DNA from: Bacteroidota bacterium | Lineage (GTDB): Bacteria; Bacteroidota; Ignavibacteria; Ignavibacteriales; Ignavibacteriaceae | Assembly (NCBI GenBank): GCA_022573715.1 | Contig: JACZTL010000001.1 | Location: forward strand, 1 to 64,000 | DNA length: 64,000 bases | Reading direction: 5' to 3' | In this document: in pieces, positions 51,757 to 60,378 of the stretch | Numbering within the stretch: the first letter of the stretch is position 1 | Layout: every line of letters starts with the position of its first letter | Notes under the pieces: generated by a model | Database searches by the model: none | What the model saw: the letters and a program-made list of their open reading frames with translations, nothing else | Told to the model about the DNA's origin: nothing | Translations under genes and position numbers: made by a program

Positions 51757-54252
51757 ATGGTTAGAAATAAAAAGAATAATAGACAAAATAATGGTGTTTT
51801 AGGTTTTAGTTTTGAAAACAAACTCTCCCCTACTACTCTAATTATTATTTCTCATTTGATAATTATTCTTGCTGTTATATTATTTTTTGCCCCCTCGTAT
51901 TTTGGTGGTAAAATTATTCAGTCGGGTGATATAACAAACATATATGCATTTAAAAATTACTTTAAGGAATCCCCTAACGTTTTATGGAATCCTTACATTT
52001 TCCTTGGAATGCCCATGTTTGGAAATATTGGATGGGCAGATTTTTTTATAAACAGCCTACTCAAATTTATTCCTAAAATTTACACTCTTTTTACAAACAA
52101 TTATGTTAGCTGGAGTTTTTATTTCCTATTTCTAGGGTTCTTTAATTTTTATCTTATGCGCCACTTAAAAGCCACTATTATAGTCAGCATAATAGTAGCA
52201 GTTGCATCTATGTTTAGTACAGGTATTGTTCTATTGTACTTTATCGGCCACATTACAAAACTACTTTCTCTTGTTGTATTTCCTCTTGTAATTTTATTTC
52301 TTCTTCGTTTTAACGAGAAAATAAAACTGTTAGACGTAATACTTTTTATATTGACCATGCACTTTTTGTTCAGCCAATGGCACATTCAAATAATGTTTTA
52401 CATATTTTTTAGTGTTGGAGTATTTTACTTATACTATTTTGCAAGAAGTTTATTACTAAAGAATAGAGAACTCACCAAAACTTTAATAAAATCATTACTT
52501 GGTTTTACTTTTGTTTCAGTAATAGCACTAAGTATGAATTACTACAAACTGAAACAGATATATGATTATTCCCCCTACTCAACTAGAGGAACCAAAAGCA
52601 TAGTTGACTTACAAAATAAATCTATTGAAAAAGAACAAGAGGATTTTTATAAATATGCAACTAACTGGTCATTTTCTCCTGAAGAAATGACCACATTTTT
52701 CTTCCCGTCATTTTACGGATATGGAAACTCAAACTATAAGGGTCCTCTTTCAAATAATAGAGAAGTTAACGTAAACACCTACTTTGGGCAAATGCCTTTT
52801 GTAGATGCTGCCCAATATATGGGTATAATAATTTTATTACTTGGCTTTTTTGCTATAGTTACAAGATGGAAAGAACCGCTGGTCCAATTTTTAACAATTT
52901 TAATACTTATATCTTTAATTTTATCCTTTGGGAGAACTTTTCCACTCCTTTACAATTTATTTTATGATTATTTCCCTTTCTTCAATAAATTCCGTGCGCC
53001 TGTAATGATTCTTAACATTGTCCAGCTAAGTCTGCCAATATTAGCCGGATTAGGTTTGATGAAAATATTCTATATTAAAAACGATAAGGATTTATCCGGT
53101 AAAATTATCATTAAAAGAACAGCAATTGTATTATCGGTTTTACTAGCTTTATCTGTAGTTTTTAACCAAGCAATAATAGGCTGGTTTGTTGGAAGGATAG
53201 CATCAGCCGGTCAGAGAGGAAGCCAATTAAGTCAATTGAGTGATTACATAAGCAATATGTTTATGGGCGATGTGTATTTTTCTCTTTTTCTTTCTGCCGG
53301 AGTTTTTTGGCTCGCTTATATTTATGTTAAGGGAAAAATAACATATGATTTACTTGGAGTTTTGGTTCTGATTATTGTTGTGGTTGATTTATGGAGGGTG
53401 GACTTTAGAGGGATAAACTATAGTGACGAAAAAAACATCACGCAAGATTTTATTATGCCTGCGTATTTAAAAGCAATAAAATCTGAAAATAATAATACTC
53501 CATACAGACTGTTAAATTTAAAACAAGATAGGACCCTTGGATCATTTAGCCATAACAATAATTATTATGTTAATTTCCTTGTAGAAGATTTTTATGGTTA
53601 TTCCGGAATAAAACCTCGCACTTACCAGGATATAATTGATGTTATTGGACCTGCAAACCCAACACTTTGGAGAATGTTAAATGTAAAATATTTAATATTG
53701 GATAAGCCGGTTAATAATAAGGACTTTACAAATATATTCAGCAGTAAAAAAGACTATGTTTATAAAAATAACGCTGTGCTGCCACGAGCATATTTTGTTG
53801 ATAGTGTTGCTACCGCCGAACCAATGGAAATTTTAAATTTAATTAAAAATAATTCTTTCGATCCTAAAAAAGTAGCATACTTAGAAAAAGGAAAAGTTAG
53901 TGTTGATGCACCAGGCAAAGCAGCAAGAGTAACTTTTAAGTCTTATAATGACGAAAACATAATCTTAAACGTACAGGCAACCGGAAATAATATGCTCTTT
54001 TTGGGGAATACATATTACCCTGTAAATTGGAAGGCTAAGATTGACGGAAAAACAGTTACAATATATAAATTAAATCACGGATTTATGGGAATAATTGTAC
54101 CCGAAGGAAATCATAATATTTGGTTTTCCATAGAACCTACGAGTTTTTTTATTGGTAAATATATAACACTTAGTTTCAATATTATAATCTTAATTGGGCT
54201 TTGTTTTGTTTTTGTTAAAAGGAAAAAACATAATAAAGTAATATCCGGATAA
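51757..54252 (+). CDS. YfhO-family membrane protein
   Basis: 831 residues with about 12 membrane helices in the first 570 residues, then a soluble extracytoplasmic C-terminal domain (YRLLNLKQDRTLGS, PRAYFVDSVATAEP, GNMMFLGNTYYPVNWKA-like NMLFLGNTYYPVNWKAKIDG) and a final helix. This is the layout of YfhO, a GT-C-like family. Bacillus and Listeria members modify teichoic acids or lipoteichoic acid by glycosylation. In this locus, it probably decorates a surface glycan with a lipid-linked sugar. Confidence 0.9.
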   Translation: MVRNKKNNRQNNGVLGFSFENKLSPTTLIIISHLIIILAVILFFAPSYFGGKIIQSGDITNIYAFKNYFKESPNVLWNPYIFLGMPMFGNIGWADFFINSLLKFIPKIYTLFTNNYVSWSFYFLFLGFFNFYLMRHLKATIIVSIIVAVASMFSTGIVLLYFIGHITKLLSLVVFPLVILFLLRFNEKIKLLDVILFILTMHFLFSQWHIQIMFYIFFSVGVFYLYYFARSLLLKNRELTKTLIKSLLGFTFVSVIALSMNYYKLKQIYDYSPYSTRGTKSIVDLQNKSIEKEQEDFYKYATNWSFSPEEMTTFFFPSFYGYGNSNYKGPLSNNREVNVNTYFGQMPFVDAAQYMGIIILLLGFFAIVTRWKEPLVQFLTILILISLILSFGRTFPLLYNLFYDYFPFFNKFRAPVMILNIVQLSLPILAGLGLMKIFYIKNDKDLSGKIIIKRTAIVLSVLLALSVVFNQAIIGWFVGRIASAGQRGSQLSQLSDYISNMFMGDVYFSLFLSAGVFWLAYIYVKGKITYDLLGVLVLIIVVVDLWRVDFRGINYSDEKNITQDFIMPAYLKAIKSENNNTPYRLLNLKQDRTLGSFSHNNNYYVNFLVEDFYGYSGIKPRTYQDIIDVIGPANPTLWRMLNVKYLILDKPVNNKDFTNIFSSKKDYVYKNNAVLPRAYFVDSVATAEPMEILNLIKNNSFDPKKVAYLEKGKVSVDAPGKAARVTFKSYNDENIILNVQATGNNMLFLGNTYYPVNWKAKIDGKTVTIYKLNHGFMGIIVPEGNHNIWFSIEPTSFFIGKYITLSFNIIILIGLCFVFVKRKKHNKVISG

Positions 54253-54254
54253 AT

Positions 54255-55178
54255 ATGGAAATGAAAGAATTTACAACGCCCATTATATTTTTGATTTTCA
54301 ACCGTCCTTTAATAACTGAAAAAGTATTTGAAAGGATTAGGGAAATAAAACCGAAAAATTTATATATTTCTGCCGATGGACCAAGAAAAAATATTATCGA
54401 TGATCAACTCAATTGTCAGAAAACACGCAAAATTATAGAACAAATAGATTGGGATTGTAATCTACAATTAAATTTTAGTGAAGTTAATCTCGGATGTAAA
54501 TGCGCAGTCAGTTCAGGAATAACATGGTTCTTTGAAAATGTAACTGAAGGAATAATTTTAGAAGATGATTGCCTCCCTGATATTTCTTTTTTTATTTTTT
54601 GCAGTATAATGTTAGAGAAATATAGAAACAATGATAGAATTATGCATATTGGCGGAACAAATTTTCAGGATGGAACTCAACGCGGAAATGGAAGTTATTA
54701 TTTTTCAAAATTTTGTCATGTCTGGGGATGGGCAACCTGGAAAAGAGCCTGGGATTTATATGATGTTGACATCAAAAAATATCCTGAATTTATAATCAGC
54801 AAAAAATTTACAAAAATGTTTCATGATTCAAAAGAACAGAAATATTGGATGAAATATTTCTTACAGGTTTATAACAAAGAAAAAGATACCTGGGATTATC
54901 AATGGACATTTACAATATGGTATTATAAAGGCTTATCAATAGTTCCAAACGTAAATCTAGTCACCAATATCGGATTCGGACAAAATGCAACTCATACAAT
55001 CTTAAATTCAAACATTGCAAACAGACCAGCCAAAAGTATCGGAAAAATTAGACATCCAAATTCTATCTTTCCTGATATTACTGCTGATCATTATACATTT
55101 AAAAAATATATGAATCTTAGTAAAATAAGAAAAATTTTACAGATTTTATTTTCATTAAAATATTTATTTTTATTTTAG
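54255..55178 (+). CDS. Family 2-like glycosyltransferase (HlpA-like/GT2 variant)
   Basis: 307 residues. The short signature starts TTPIIFLIFNRPLITEKVFERI, with LYISADGPR, EVNLGCKCAVSSGITWFF, and ILEDDCLPD as the DxD equivalent. WGWATWKRAWDLYD later is characteristic of the GT2-like group often annotated as hemolytic protein HlpA-like. The acceptor is unknown. It is 2 bp after yfhO and 19 bp before the next gene. Confidence 0.82.
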   Translation: MEMKEFTTPIIFLIFNRPLITEKVFERIREIKPKNLYISADGPRKNIIDDQLNCQKTRKIIEQIDWDCNLQLNFSEVNLGCKCAVSSGITWFFENVTEGIILEDDCLPDISFFIFCSIMLEKYRNNDRIMHIGGTNFQDGTQRGNGSYYFSKFCHVWGWATWKRAWDLYDVDIKKYPEFIISKKFTKMFHDSKEQKYWMKYFLQVYNKEKDTWDYQWTFTIWYYKGLSIVPNVNLVTNIGFGQNATHTILNSNIANRPAKSIGKIRHPNSIFPDITADHYTFKKYMNLSKIRKILQILFSLKYLFLF

Positions 55179-55197
55179 ATAAAAAAATCCTTACATA

Positions 55198-55989
55198 ATG
55201 AATTGTAAAATTTGCAACAATGATACCAAAGTAATCTTTCATCGGGAAGTTCTGCACAAGTATAAGATAAATTATCATCAATGTACTACCTGCAGCTTTA
55301 TTCAAACCGATGAACCGTTTTGGCTTGACGAAGCTTATAAAGATCCTATTAATATTGATGATACAGGTCTAATATCGCGTAACCTAATGTTTGCAAAACG
55401 GTCTAGTGCTGTTTTATTTTATTTATTCAATAGTAAAAAAAAATTCCTTGATTTTGCAGGAGGTTATGGACTATTTACAAGATTAATGCGCGATTATGGA
55501 TTCAATTTCTACTGGATGGATCCTTACACACAAAACTTGTTTGCAAAAGGCTTTGAATTTAACCCTTCCTCTAAGCAAAAGATTGAAGCTGTCACCGCAT
55601 TTGAATGTTTTGAACATTTTGTACAGCCTCTTAATGAAATTGAAAATTTAATCAAACTGTCCGATAATATTCTTTTTTCCACAAAGCTATTCACCGTCAA
55701 CACACCAAAGCCTGATGAGTGGGATTACTATGCTTTTTCACACGGACAACATATAGCTTTTTATTCGAGAAAAACCCTAAAATTTATAGCAAAGAAATAC
55801 GGCTTAAATTTATATTCTAATGGAAAAAGTTTTCATCTGCTTACACGCAGAAAAACAAACAACACGCTTTTTAATTTTTTATTAAAGCTATCTCTTTTAG
55901 GCTTTCCCGAACTAATAAGATTTTTAATGGGTACTAAAATATTTTCTGATTCTCAACTCATCATAAATAAAAAGAAACAACAGATATAA
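55198..55989 (+). CDS. SAM-dependent methyltransferase with N-terminal zinc ribbon
   Basis: 263 residues. The N-terminus carries two CxxC pairs, CKICNN (3-8) and CTTCSF (about 28-33), a small zinc ribbon typical of sugar C-methyltransferase-like proteins. The SAM domain has LDFAGGYGLFTRLMRDYG (about 80-97) and ECFEHFVQPLNEIE. FSHGQHIAFYSRKTLKFIAK is found in methyltransferases acting on nucleotide sugars or glycan ends. It is in the run of glycan genes. Confidence 0.85.
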   Translation: MNCKICNNDTKVIFHREVLHKYKINYHQCTTCSFIQTDEPFWLDEAYKDPINIDDTGLISRNLMFAKRSSAVLFYLFNSKKKFLDFAGGYGLFTRLMRDYGFNFYWMDPYTQNLFAKGFEFNPSSKQKIEAVTAFECFEHFVQPLNEIENLIKLSDNILFSTKLFTVNTPKPDEWDYYAFSHGQHIAFYSRKTLKFIAKKYGLNLYSNGKSFHLLTRRKTNNTLFNFLLKLSLLGFPELIRFLMGTKIFSDSQLIINKKKQQI

Positions 55990-56009
55990 TCAAATTTTCA
56001 AGCACTAAA

Positions 56010-57218
56010 ATGTTATTGAGCCAATTAATGATTTATAAAAAAATAGATTATTTATTCCGTTCCATAATTTTGTATCTGGTAGATTTACTGAAGCTTATTT
56101 ATTTAAAACCAGCAGATATTTTGGTTAATTTTATTCCATGTAAAACACAAAATAAAAATCTTTGCCTGATTAAAACCGATGAAATTGGAGACTATGTACT
56201 GTTTCGTAACTTTATCGAAATATTAAAAAAGGATAATAAATATAAAGGTTATAAGATAATTCTACTTGGTAATATAACCTGGAAAAATTTGGCCGAAGAA
56301 CTTGATGGTGAATTTGTAGATGAATTTATTTGGATAGATAAGAATAATTTTTTGACTAATCTTTTATATCGTTATAGATTTTTAAAAAAATTCTCTTCAA
56401 AGAATCCGGAAATTTTAATTAATTGCAGTTACTCAAGAAACTTTTATTTAGATGATTCTATTGCTGCAGTAACTTCGGCAAGTCAAAAAATTTCTTTTAA
56501 AACCGATTTATCAAACTCGTACAAATGGCAGATTCTTATTAGTAACAAATATTATTCTACTTTGGTTGATAGTAGTAATGAAGTTTTTGATTTTTATAAA
56601 TACCGTAGTTTTTTTGAAAATTTACTTCAAACTAAAATTGATTTAATAAAACCACAAATCAATTTAAATGATGAAAGTAATTTAGTTGAAATTTATAATG
56701 ATTATGTGATTTTTTTTACAGGTGGAAGAAGAAAATATAAAAAGTGGAAGTTAGATTATTTCATCGATACGGCAAATTTTATAATTTCAAAATATAATAT
56801 GAACATTTTATTGGTAGGAACTGAGCAAGAAGCAAAGGATAATAATCTACTTTATAATCAAATTGAACATAAAGAAAAAGTAAAAGATTTATCAGGACAA
56901 ACATCTTTAACTGAACTAGTATCTCTTTTAAATAAAGCTAAACTTCTAATCACAAACGACTCAGGGATTGTACATATAGCTGCATCTGTTAATACTAAAA
57001 CAATTGTTATACTTAACGGCTCTCAATTCGGAAGGTTCCTTCCTTATCCTAATGAATTAGGAGTTTATATTTCAACGTTATATCCCGCTGCAATTATGGA
57101 AAACCTTTCTGAGGTAAATTTTTTATATAAGAAATTTCAATATCGGTCATTATTGGATATAAATTCCATTCAACCTGAACAGGTTAAAAACGAAATTGAA
57201 ATAATGATGACTAATTAA
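56010..57218 (+). CDS. Family 9 glycosyltransferase (heptosyltransferase-like)
   Basis: 402 residues, GT-B fold. An N-terminal hydrophobic stretch (residues 12-33) precedes LCLIKTDEIGDYVLFRNFIEIL, the conserved GDxxLx element, and the C-terminal half has IIFFTGGRRKYKKWKLDYF and LITNDSGIVHIAASVNTKTIVIL, the (D/N)SGxxHxA heptosyltransferase signature. The long N-terminus and the sugar are not standard for WaaC/WaaF. Starts at 56010 or 56028 are possible. Confidence 0.88.
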   Translation: MLLSQLMIYKKIDYLFRSIILYLVDLLKLIYLKPADILVNFIPCKTQNKNLCLIKTDEIGDYVLFRNFIEILKKDNKYKGYKIILLGNITWKNLAEELDGEFVDEFIWIDKNNFLTNLLYRYRFLKKFSSKNPEILINCSYSRNFYLDDSIAAVTSASQKISFKTDLSNSYKWQILISNKYYSTLVDSSNEVFDFYKYRSFFENLLQTKIDLIKPQINLNDESNLVEIYNDYVIFFTGGRRKYKKWKLDYFIDTANFIISKYNMNILLVGTEQEAKDNNLLYNQIEHKEKVKDLSGQTSLTELVSLLNKAKLLITNDSGIVHIAASVNTKTIVILNGSQFGRFLPYPNELGVYISTLYPAAIMENLSEVNFLYKKFQYRSLLDINSIQPEQVKNEIEIMMTN

Positions 57219-57417
57219 TTCATTCTTAATGAAAAAGTATAATAATTTTAGAAAACTTAATTAAGTTTATTACTAATGATCATTCGATTTCAAATAAATT
57301 TTTAATACCAAAAGCAATAGTTAACAAATCTATAATATTTTTTGTGAATTGATTACTGAAAAGATGTTTATTAAATTTTTTTATATAAAAACATTATTAG
57401 TAAATATGGTGATTAAA

Positions 57418-58092
57418 ATGAAAACTAAAACCGTACTTTATAATTTTTTATTTGTTGTCTATATTATTTCATTTAATTCTTGCACTGCTGATAATTCAAT
57501 AAAAACGATTATCTCTACTCCTAAAAGCCACACACTAATATTACAACCAAATTCCAAAGATGGTAAAGATGCATTACTAAGTTCGATACTACCTTCTGAT
57601 ACTATAAATTATGGAAATTATCCAACTTTAGAAATAATTTGCTGGACAACAGGTGGCGTGTTGAATATTAATAGAGCACTTATTGAATTTGATTTATCAT
57701 CAATACCTGTCCAGGCAATCATTGATAGCTCTTTTATTTCTTTGTTTTTTGGAAGTTCAACAAATGTGCTTTTAGACTCTCATAAGGGGGATAATAAAAT
57801 GTGGATTCAAAGAGTTGTTGAACCTTGGGATGAAAGCCTTGTGACTTGGAATACACAACCTAAATCAGATACTAGAAGTACAATTTGGATAGAAAGTTTT
57901 AATGACAACACTCAAAATTATGAAAATATTGATATAACCTATTTGGTTAAAGATATAATTAAATCAAAAGTAAATTATGGTTTTATAATAAAACTTCAAG
58001 ATGAATCACCATGGAGAGCAACCGTAATAGCATCTAGCGATCATCCTGTTGAAGCTACACATCCAAAACTTATAGTTTATTATACAAATTAA
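57418..58092 (+). CDS. DNRLRE-domain lipoprotein
   Basis: 224 residues from ATG 57418. An earlier TTG (57349) is also open, but the signal peptide fits the ATG: KTKTVLYNFLFVVYIISFNSC, with a lipobox ending at Cys22. The body is a DNRLRE-type jelly roll: TLILQPNSKDGKDALL, INRALIEFDLSSIPVQA, WDESLVTWNTQP and WRATVIASSDHPVEATHPKLIVYY. These are carbohydrate/surface-associated domains. It has no obvious glycan-synthesis role and stands just left of the damaged region. About 200 bp upstream hold no recognisable element. Confidence 0.85.
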   Translation: MKTKTVLYNFLFVVYIISFNSCTADNSIKTIISTPKSHTLILQPNSKDGKDALLSSILPSDTINYGNYPTLEIICWTTGGVLNINRALIEFDLSSIPVQAIIDSSFISLFFGSSTNVLLDSHKGDNKMWIQRVVEPWDESLVTWNTQPKSDTRSTIWIESFNDNTQNYENIDITYLVKDIIKSKVNYGFIIKLQDESPWRATVIASSDHPVEATHPKLIVYYTN

Positions 58093-58140
58093 TTATAAAA
58101 ATATGATTTTTTTTATTTTTAATTAAATTTATTACTTCAA

Positions 58141-58196
58141 AAAGTACTTAAAGTAATAAATAGATTTTGATCACATCACACTCTGCGGGTCAACAT
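58141..58196 (+). repeat. Diverged copy of the aminotransferase/priA 3' junction
   Basis: 58151-58196 matches 60333-60378 with 42 of 46 positions identical; weaker similarity extends left to 58141. In one direction it reads KVLKVINRF and stop, against KVIEVINRF and stop at the end of the FdtB-like gene; in the other, DPQSVM and stop, against DPQSMM and stop at the end of priA. It is a direct repeat left by recombination. Confidence 0.85.
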
Positions 58197-58197
58197 A

Positions 58198-58904
58198 AAA
58201 ACACTTTTATATATCCTTGAAAAACATAATGTTGAAAGTTGTACATACATTGACGCGGATCTTTTTTTTTATTCTTCACCCAAGCCAATTTTTGATGAAC
58301 TTGGTGATGATTCTATCTTAATAACCGAACACAGATATTCTCCTCAATATGATAAATCTAAAAAAAGCGGAAAGTATTGTGTTCAATTCATATCATTTAA
58401 AAATGATGGAGAGATAGATGCTTGGAATGGTGCTATAATAGATACGAAGAGGGAAAATTCGGTGACCAATTATACCTTGATGATTGGATAACGCGTTTTG
58501 ATGGTGTTCACGTTATGCAAAACCAAGGAGGCGGACTTGCAGCATGGAATGTTCAGCAATATGATTTCTATAAAAAAAATGATTCACTTTTCTGTAAAGA
58601 AAGAAAATCCGGAAAAGAATTTGAAGTAATCTTTTATCATTTTCATTACTTAAGATTTTATAAAAATAATATAATTGAACTTGGCAGAAGATATCTAACC
58701 GAGGAAGTAAAAGATTATTTTTATAAACCTTATATTAAGGTATTAGATAAAATTAAAGACGAAGTTTCTAAAATAGACGAGAATTTGTACACGTTTGAAA
58801 ATATGTACTTCCCTAAAAACTTGAAGACATTCCTAATTTCATTTTGGAGAAAATATAGAGGAACATATAATGTTTTTAACAAAAAAGATTTTATAAAAGA
58901 CTAA
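58198..58904 (+). pseudogene. 5'-truncated, frameshifted glycosyltransferase-like gene
   Basis: Coding similarity begins exactly after the junction repeat: KTLLYILEKHNVESCTYIDA, then ADLFFYSSPKPIFDELGDDS and SGKYCVQFISFKNDGEIDA in one frame to about 58421. It continues from 58422 in another frame: LEWCYNRYEEGKFGDQLYLD, DDWITRF, then NQGGGLAAWNVQQYDFYKK to 58904. The TYIDADL motif is a DxD of GT-A enzymes. The family, as I remember it, has an intact N-terminal third and about ten more residues at the frame break; both are missing and there is no start codon. The remaining open stretch (58422-58904) could be mis-annotated as a 160-residue hypothetical protein. Confidence 0.82.
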
Positions 58905-59270
58905 ATGGCTCAATTAATAAATTTAGAAACTCATTCCGATGAAAGGGGCAATCTGACTGTAATTGAAAATCAGATACCTTTTCCGATTAAGAGAATTTTT
59001 TACATTTACGGAGTTGATGATTCTGCCAGAGGAGGACACAGGTACAGAACAACGAGACAGGCAGCAATCTGTCTCCACGGTAGCTGTATAGTTACAAATA
59101 ATGACGGTACTAAAAAAGAAAATTTTCTTTTAGACCACCCAAAAAAATGTCTAATACTAGAACCAGAAGATTAGCACGTAACGCATCATTTTTCTAAAGA
59201 TGCAGTATTTATTGTTTTCGCTTCTACTGAGTTTGACCCCGATGACTATATTTTTGAGGAATATAAATGA
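58905..59270 (+). pseudogene. fdtA: FdtA/QdtA-like sugar 3,4-ketoisomerase with in-frame TAG
   Basis: The frame reads cleanly for 89 codons (INLETHSDERGNLTVIE, then PIKRIFYIYGV and RGGHRYRTTRQAAICLHGS), hits TAG at 59172-59174 within LEPED-stop-HVTHHFS, and continues open to TGA at 59268. The homologous position is Trp, so TGG has probably become TAG. In this cupin, two His of the GHxH motif are catalytic; here the motif is GHRY, so the second His is also lost. An active enzyme would turn dTDP-4-keto-6-deoxyglucose into the 3-keto isomer for FdtB. The full-length stop overlaps the FdtB start (ATGA), showing the original operon. Assembly error at the TAG cannot be excluded. Confidence 0.85.
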
Positions 59271-60352
59271 TTGAGTATGAAAATCTAGGGAAAGTAAATA
59301 AAAAATTTCGTGAAGAATTATTAAAAACTTTTGAGACTGTTTTAGACAGCGGATGGTTTATCCTGGGTAAAAATGTTTCTGAATTTGAGAAAAGTTTTGC
59401 CCATTATATAGGTACTAAAAGTTGCGTTGGTGTGGGTTCAGGTTTGGATGCATTAACACTTTCGGTTAAGACTTTAAACCTTGAAAAAGGTAGTGAGATA
59501 TTAGTCCCTTCAAACACATACATTGCGACAATTCTTGCTATAATACATTGTAATTTAAAACCAGTATTAGTAGAACCAAATATAAATACATATAACATAG
59601 ACCCTAACAAAATAGATGAGAAAATAAACTTAAATACAAAAGCAATTTTGGTTGTTCACCTTTACGGTAAGTCATGTGATATGGACCCCATTATAAATAT
59701 TGCAAATAAAAATAATTTAAAGATAATAGAAGACTGCGCACAATCTCATGGGGCAAAATATAAAAACAAAGTTACCGGTTCTTTCGGGGATATGGCAGCA
59801 TTCAGTTTTTATCCTACCAAAAATCTCGGCGCATTTGGAGATGCAGGTTGTGTTACAACTAATAATGAAAGTTATACACAGATTTTAAAACAATTACGTA
59901 ACTACGGATCGAATATAAAATATCAAAATGAACTCACCGGTTTTAACTCAAGAATGGATGAAGTGCAGGCTGCTTTATTAAAAGTTAAACTAAAACATTT
60001 AGATGATATAAATTCTCACAAAAGAAATCTATCAAAGATTTATTCTGAAAATTTGAATGATGATTTTATTAAACCGATAATCGATGATAATTATTACGAT
60101 ATTTATCACATTTACTCTATTAGACATCCAAAGAGAGATAAATTAAAAGAATATCTCATCAAAAATGATATTAAAACAGAAATACATTACCCGATTCCAC
60201 CCTATAAACAAAACGCAACAAAGGGATTATGGGAAGGTGAATACTTTCCAGTCTCCGATGAAATACATAATACAATACTTAGTCTTCCATGCTCTTACGG
60301 ACATACCGAAGAAGAAATTTACAAAGTCATTGAAGTGATAAATAGATTTTGA
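59267..60352 (+). CDS. fdtB: DegT/DnrJ/EryC1-family aminotransferase, FdtB-like
   Basis: 361 residues. The PLP fold I sugar aminotransferase shows the N-terminal [48 protein letters not shown]-like [27 protein letters not shown], and the PLP lysine in [15 protein letters not shown]. The closest functional group, by operon context with FdtA, is FdtB, which makes dTDP-3-amino-3,6-dideoxyhexose. Its gene starts inside the FdtA stop and ends tail to tail with priA (TGA at 60350-60352, priA stop at 60353), with no terminator between. The functional partner FdtA is broken. Confidence 0.88.
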   Translation: MIEYENLGKVNKKFREELLKTFETVLDSGWFILGKNVSEFEKSFAHYIGTKSCVGVGSGLDALTLSVKTLNLEKGSEILVPSNTYIATILAIIHCNLKPVLVEPNINTYNIDPNKIDEKINLNTKAILVVHLYGKSCDMDPIINIANKNNLKIIEDCAQSHGAKYKNKVTGSFGDMAAFSFYPTKNLGAFGDAGCVTTNNESYTQILKQLRNYGSNIKYQNELTGFNSRMDEVQAALLKVKLKHLDDINSHKRNLSKIYSENLNDDFIKPIIDDNYYDIYHIYSIRHPKRDKLKEYLIKNDIKTEIHYPIPPYKQNATKGLWEGEYFPVSDEIHNTILSLPCSYGHTEEEIYKVIEVINRF

Positions 60353-60378
60353 TCACATCATACTCTGTGGGTCAATAT
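60323..60378 (+). repeat. Intact copy of the aminotransferase/priA junction repeat
   Basis: Second member of the direct repeat at 58141-58196. It spans the last codons of the FdtB-like gene and, in reverse, the last codons of priA, including both stop codons. Confidence 0.85.

Noticed and set aside
59172-59174. TAG in the FdtA-like gene as pyrrolysine or another recoding
   Set aside because: Nothing in the window suggests amber recoding, and an active-site His is also lost, so decay or base error is simpler.
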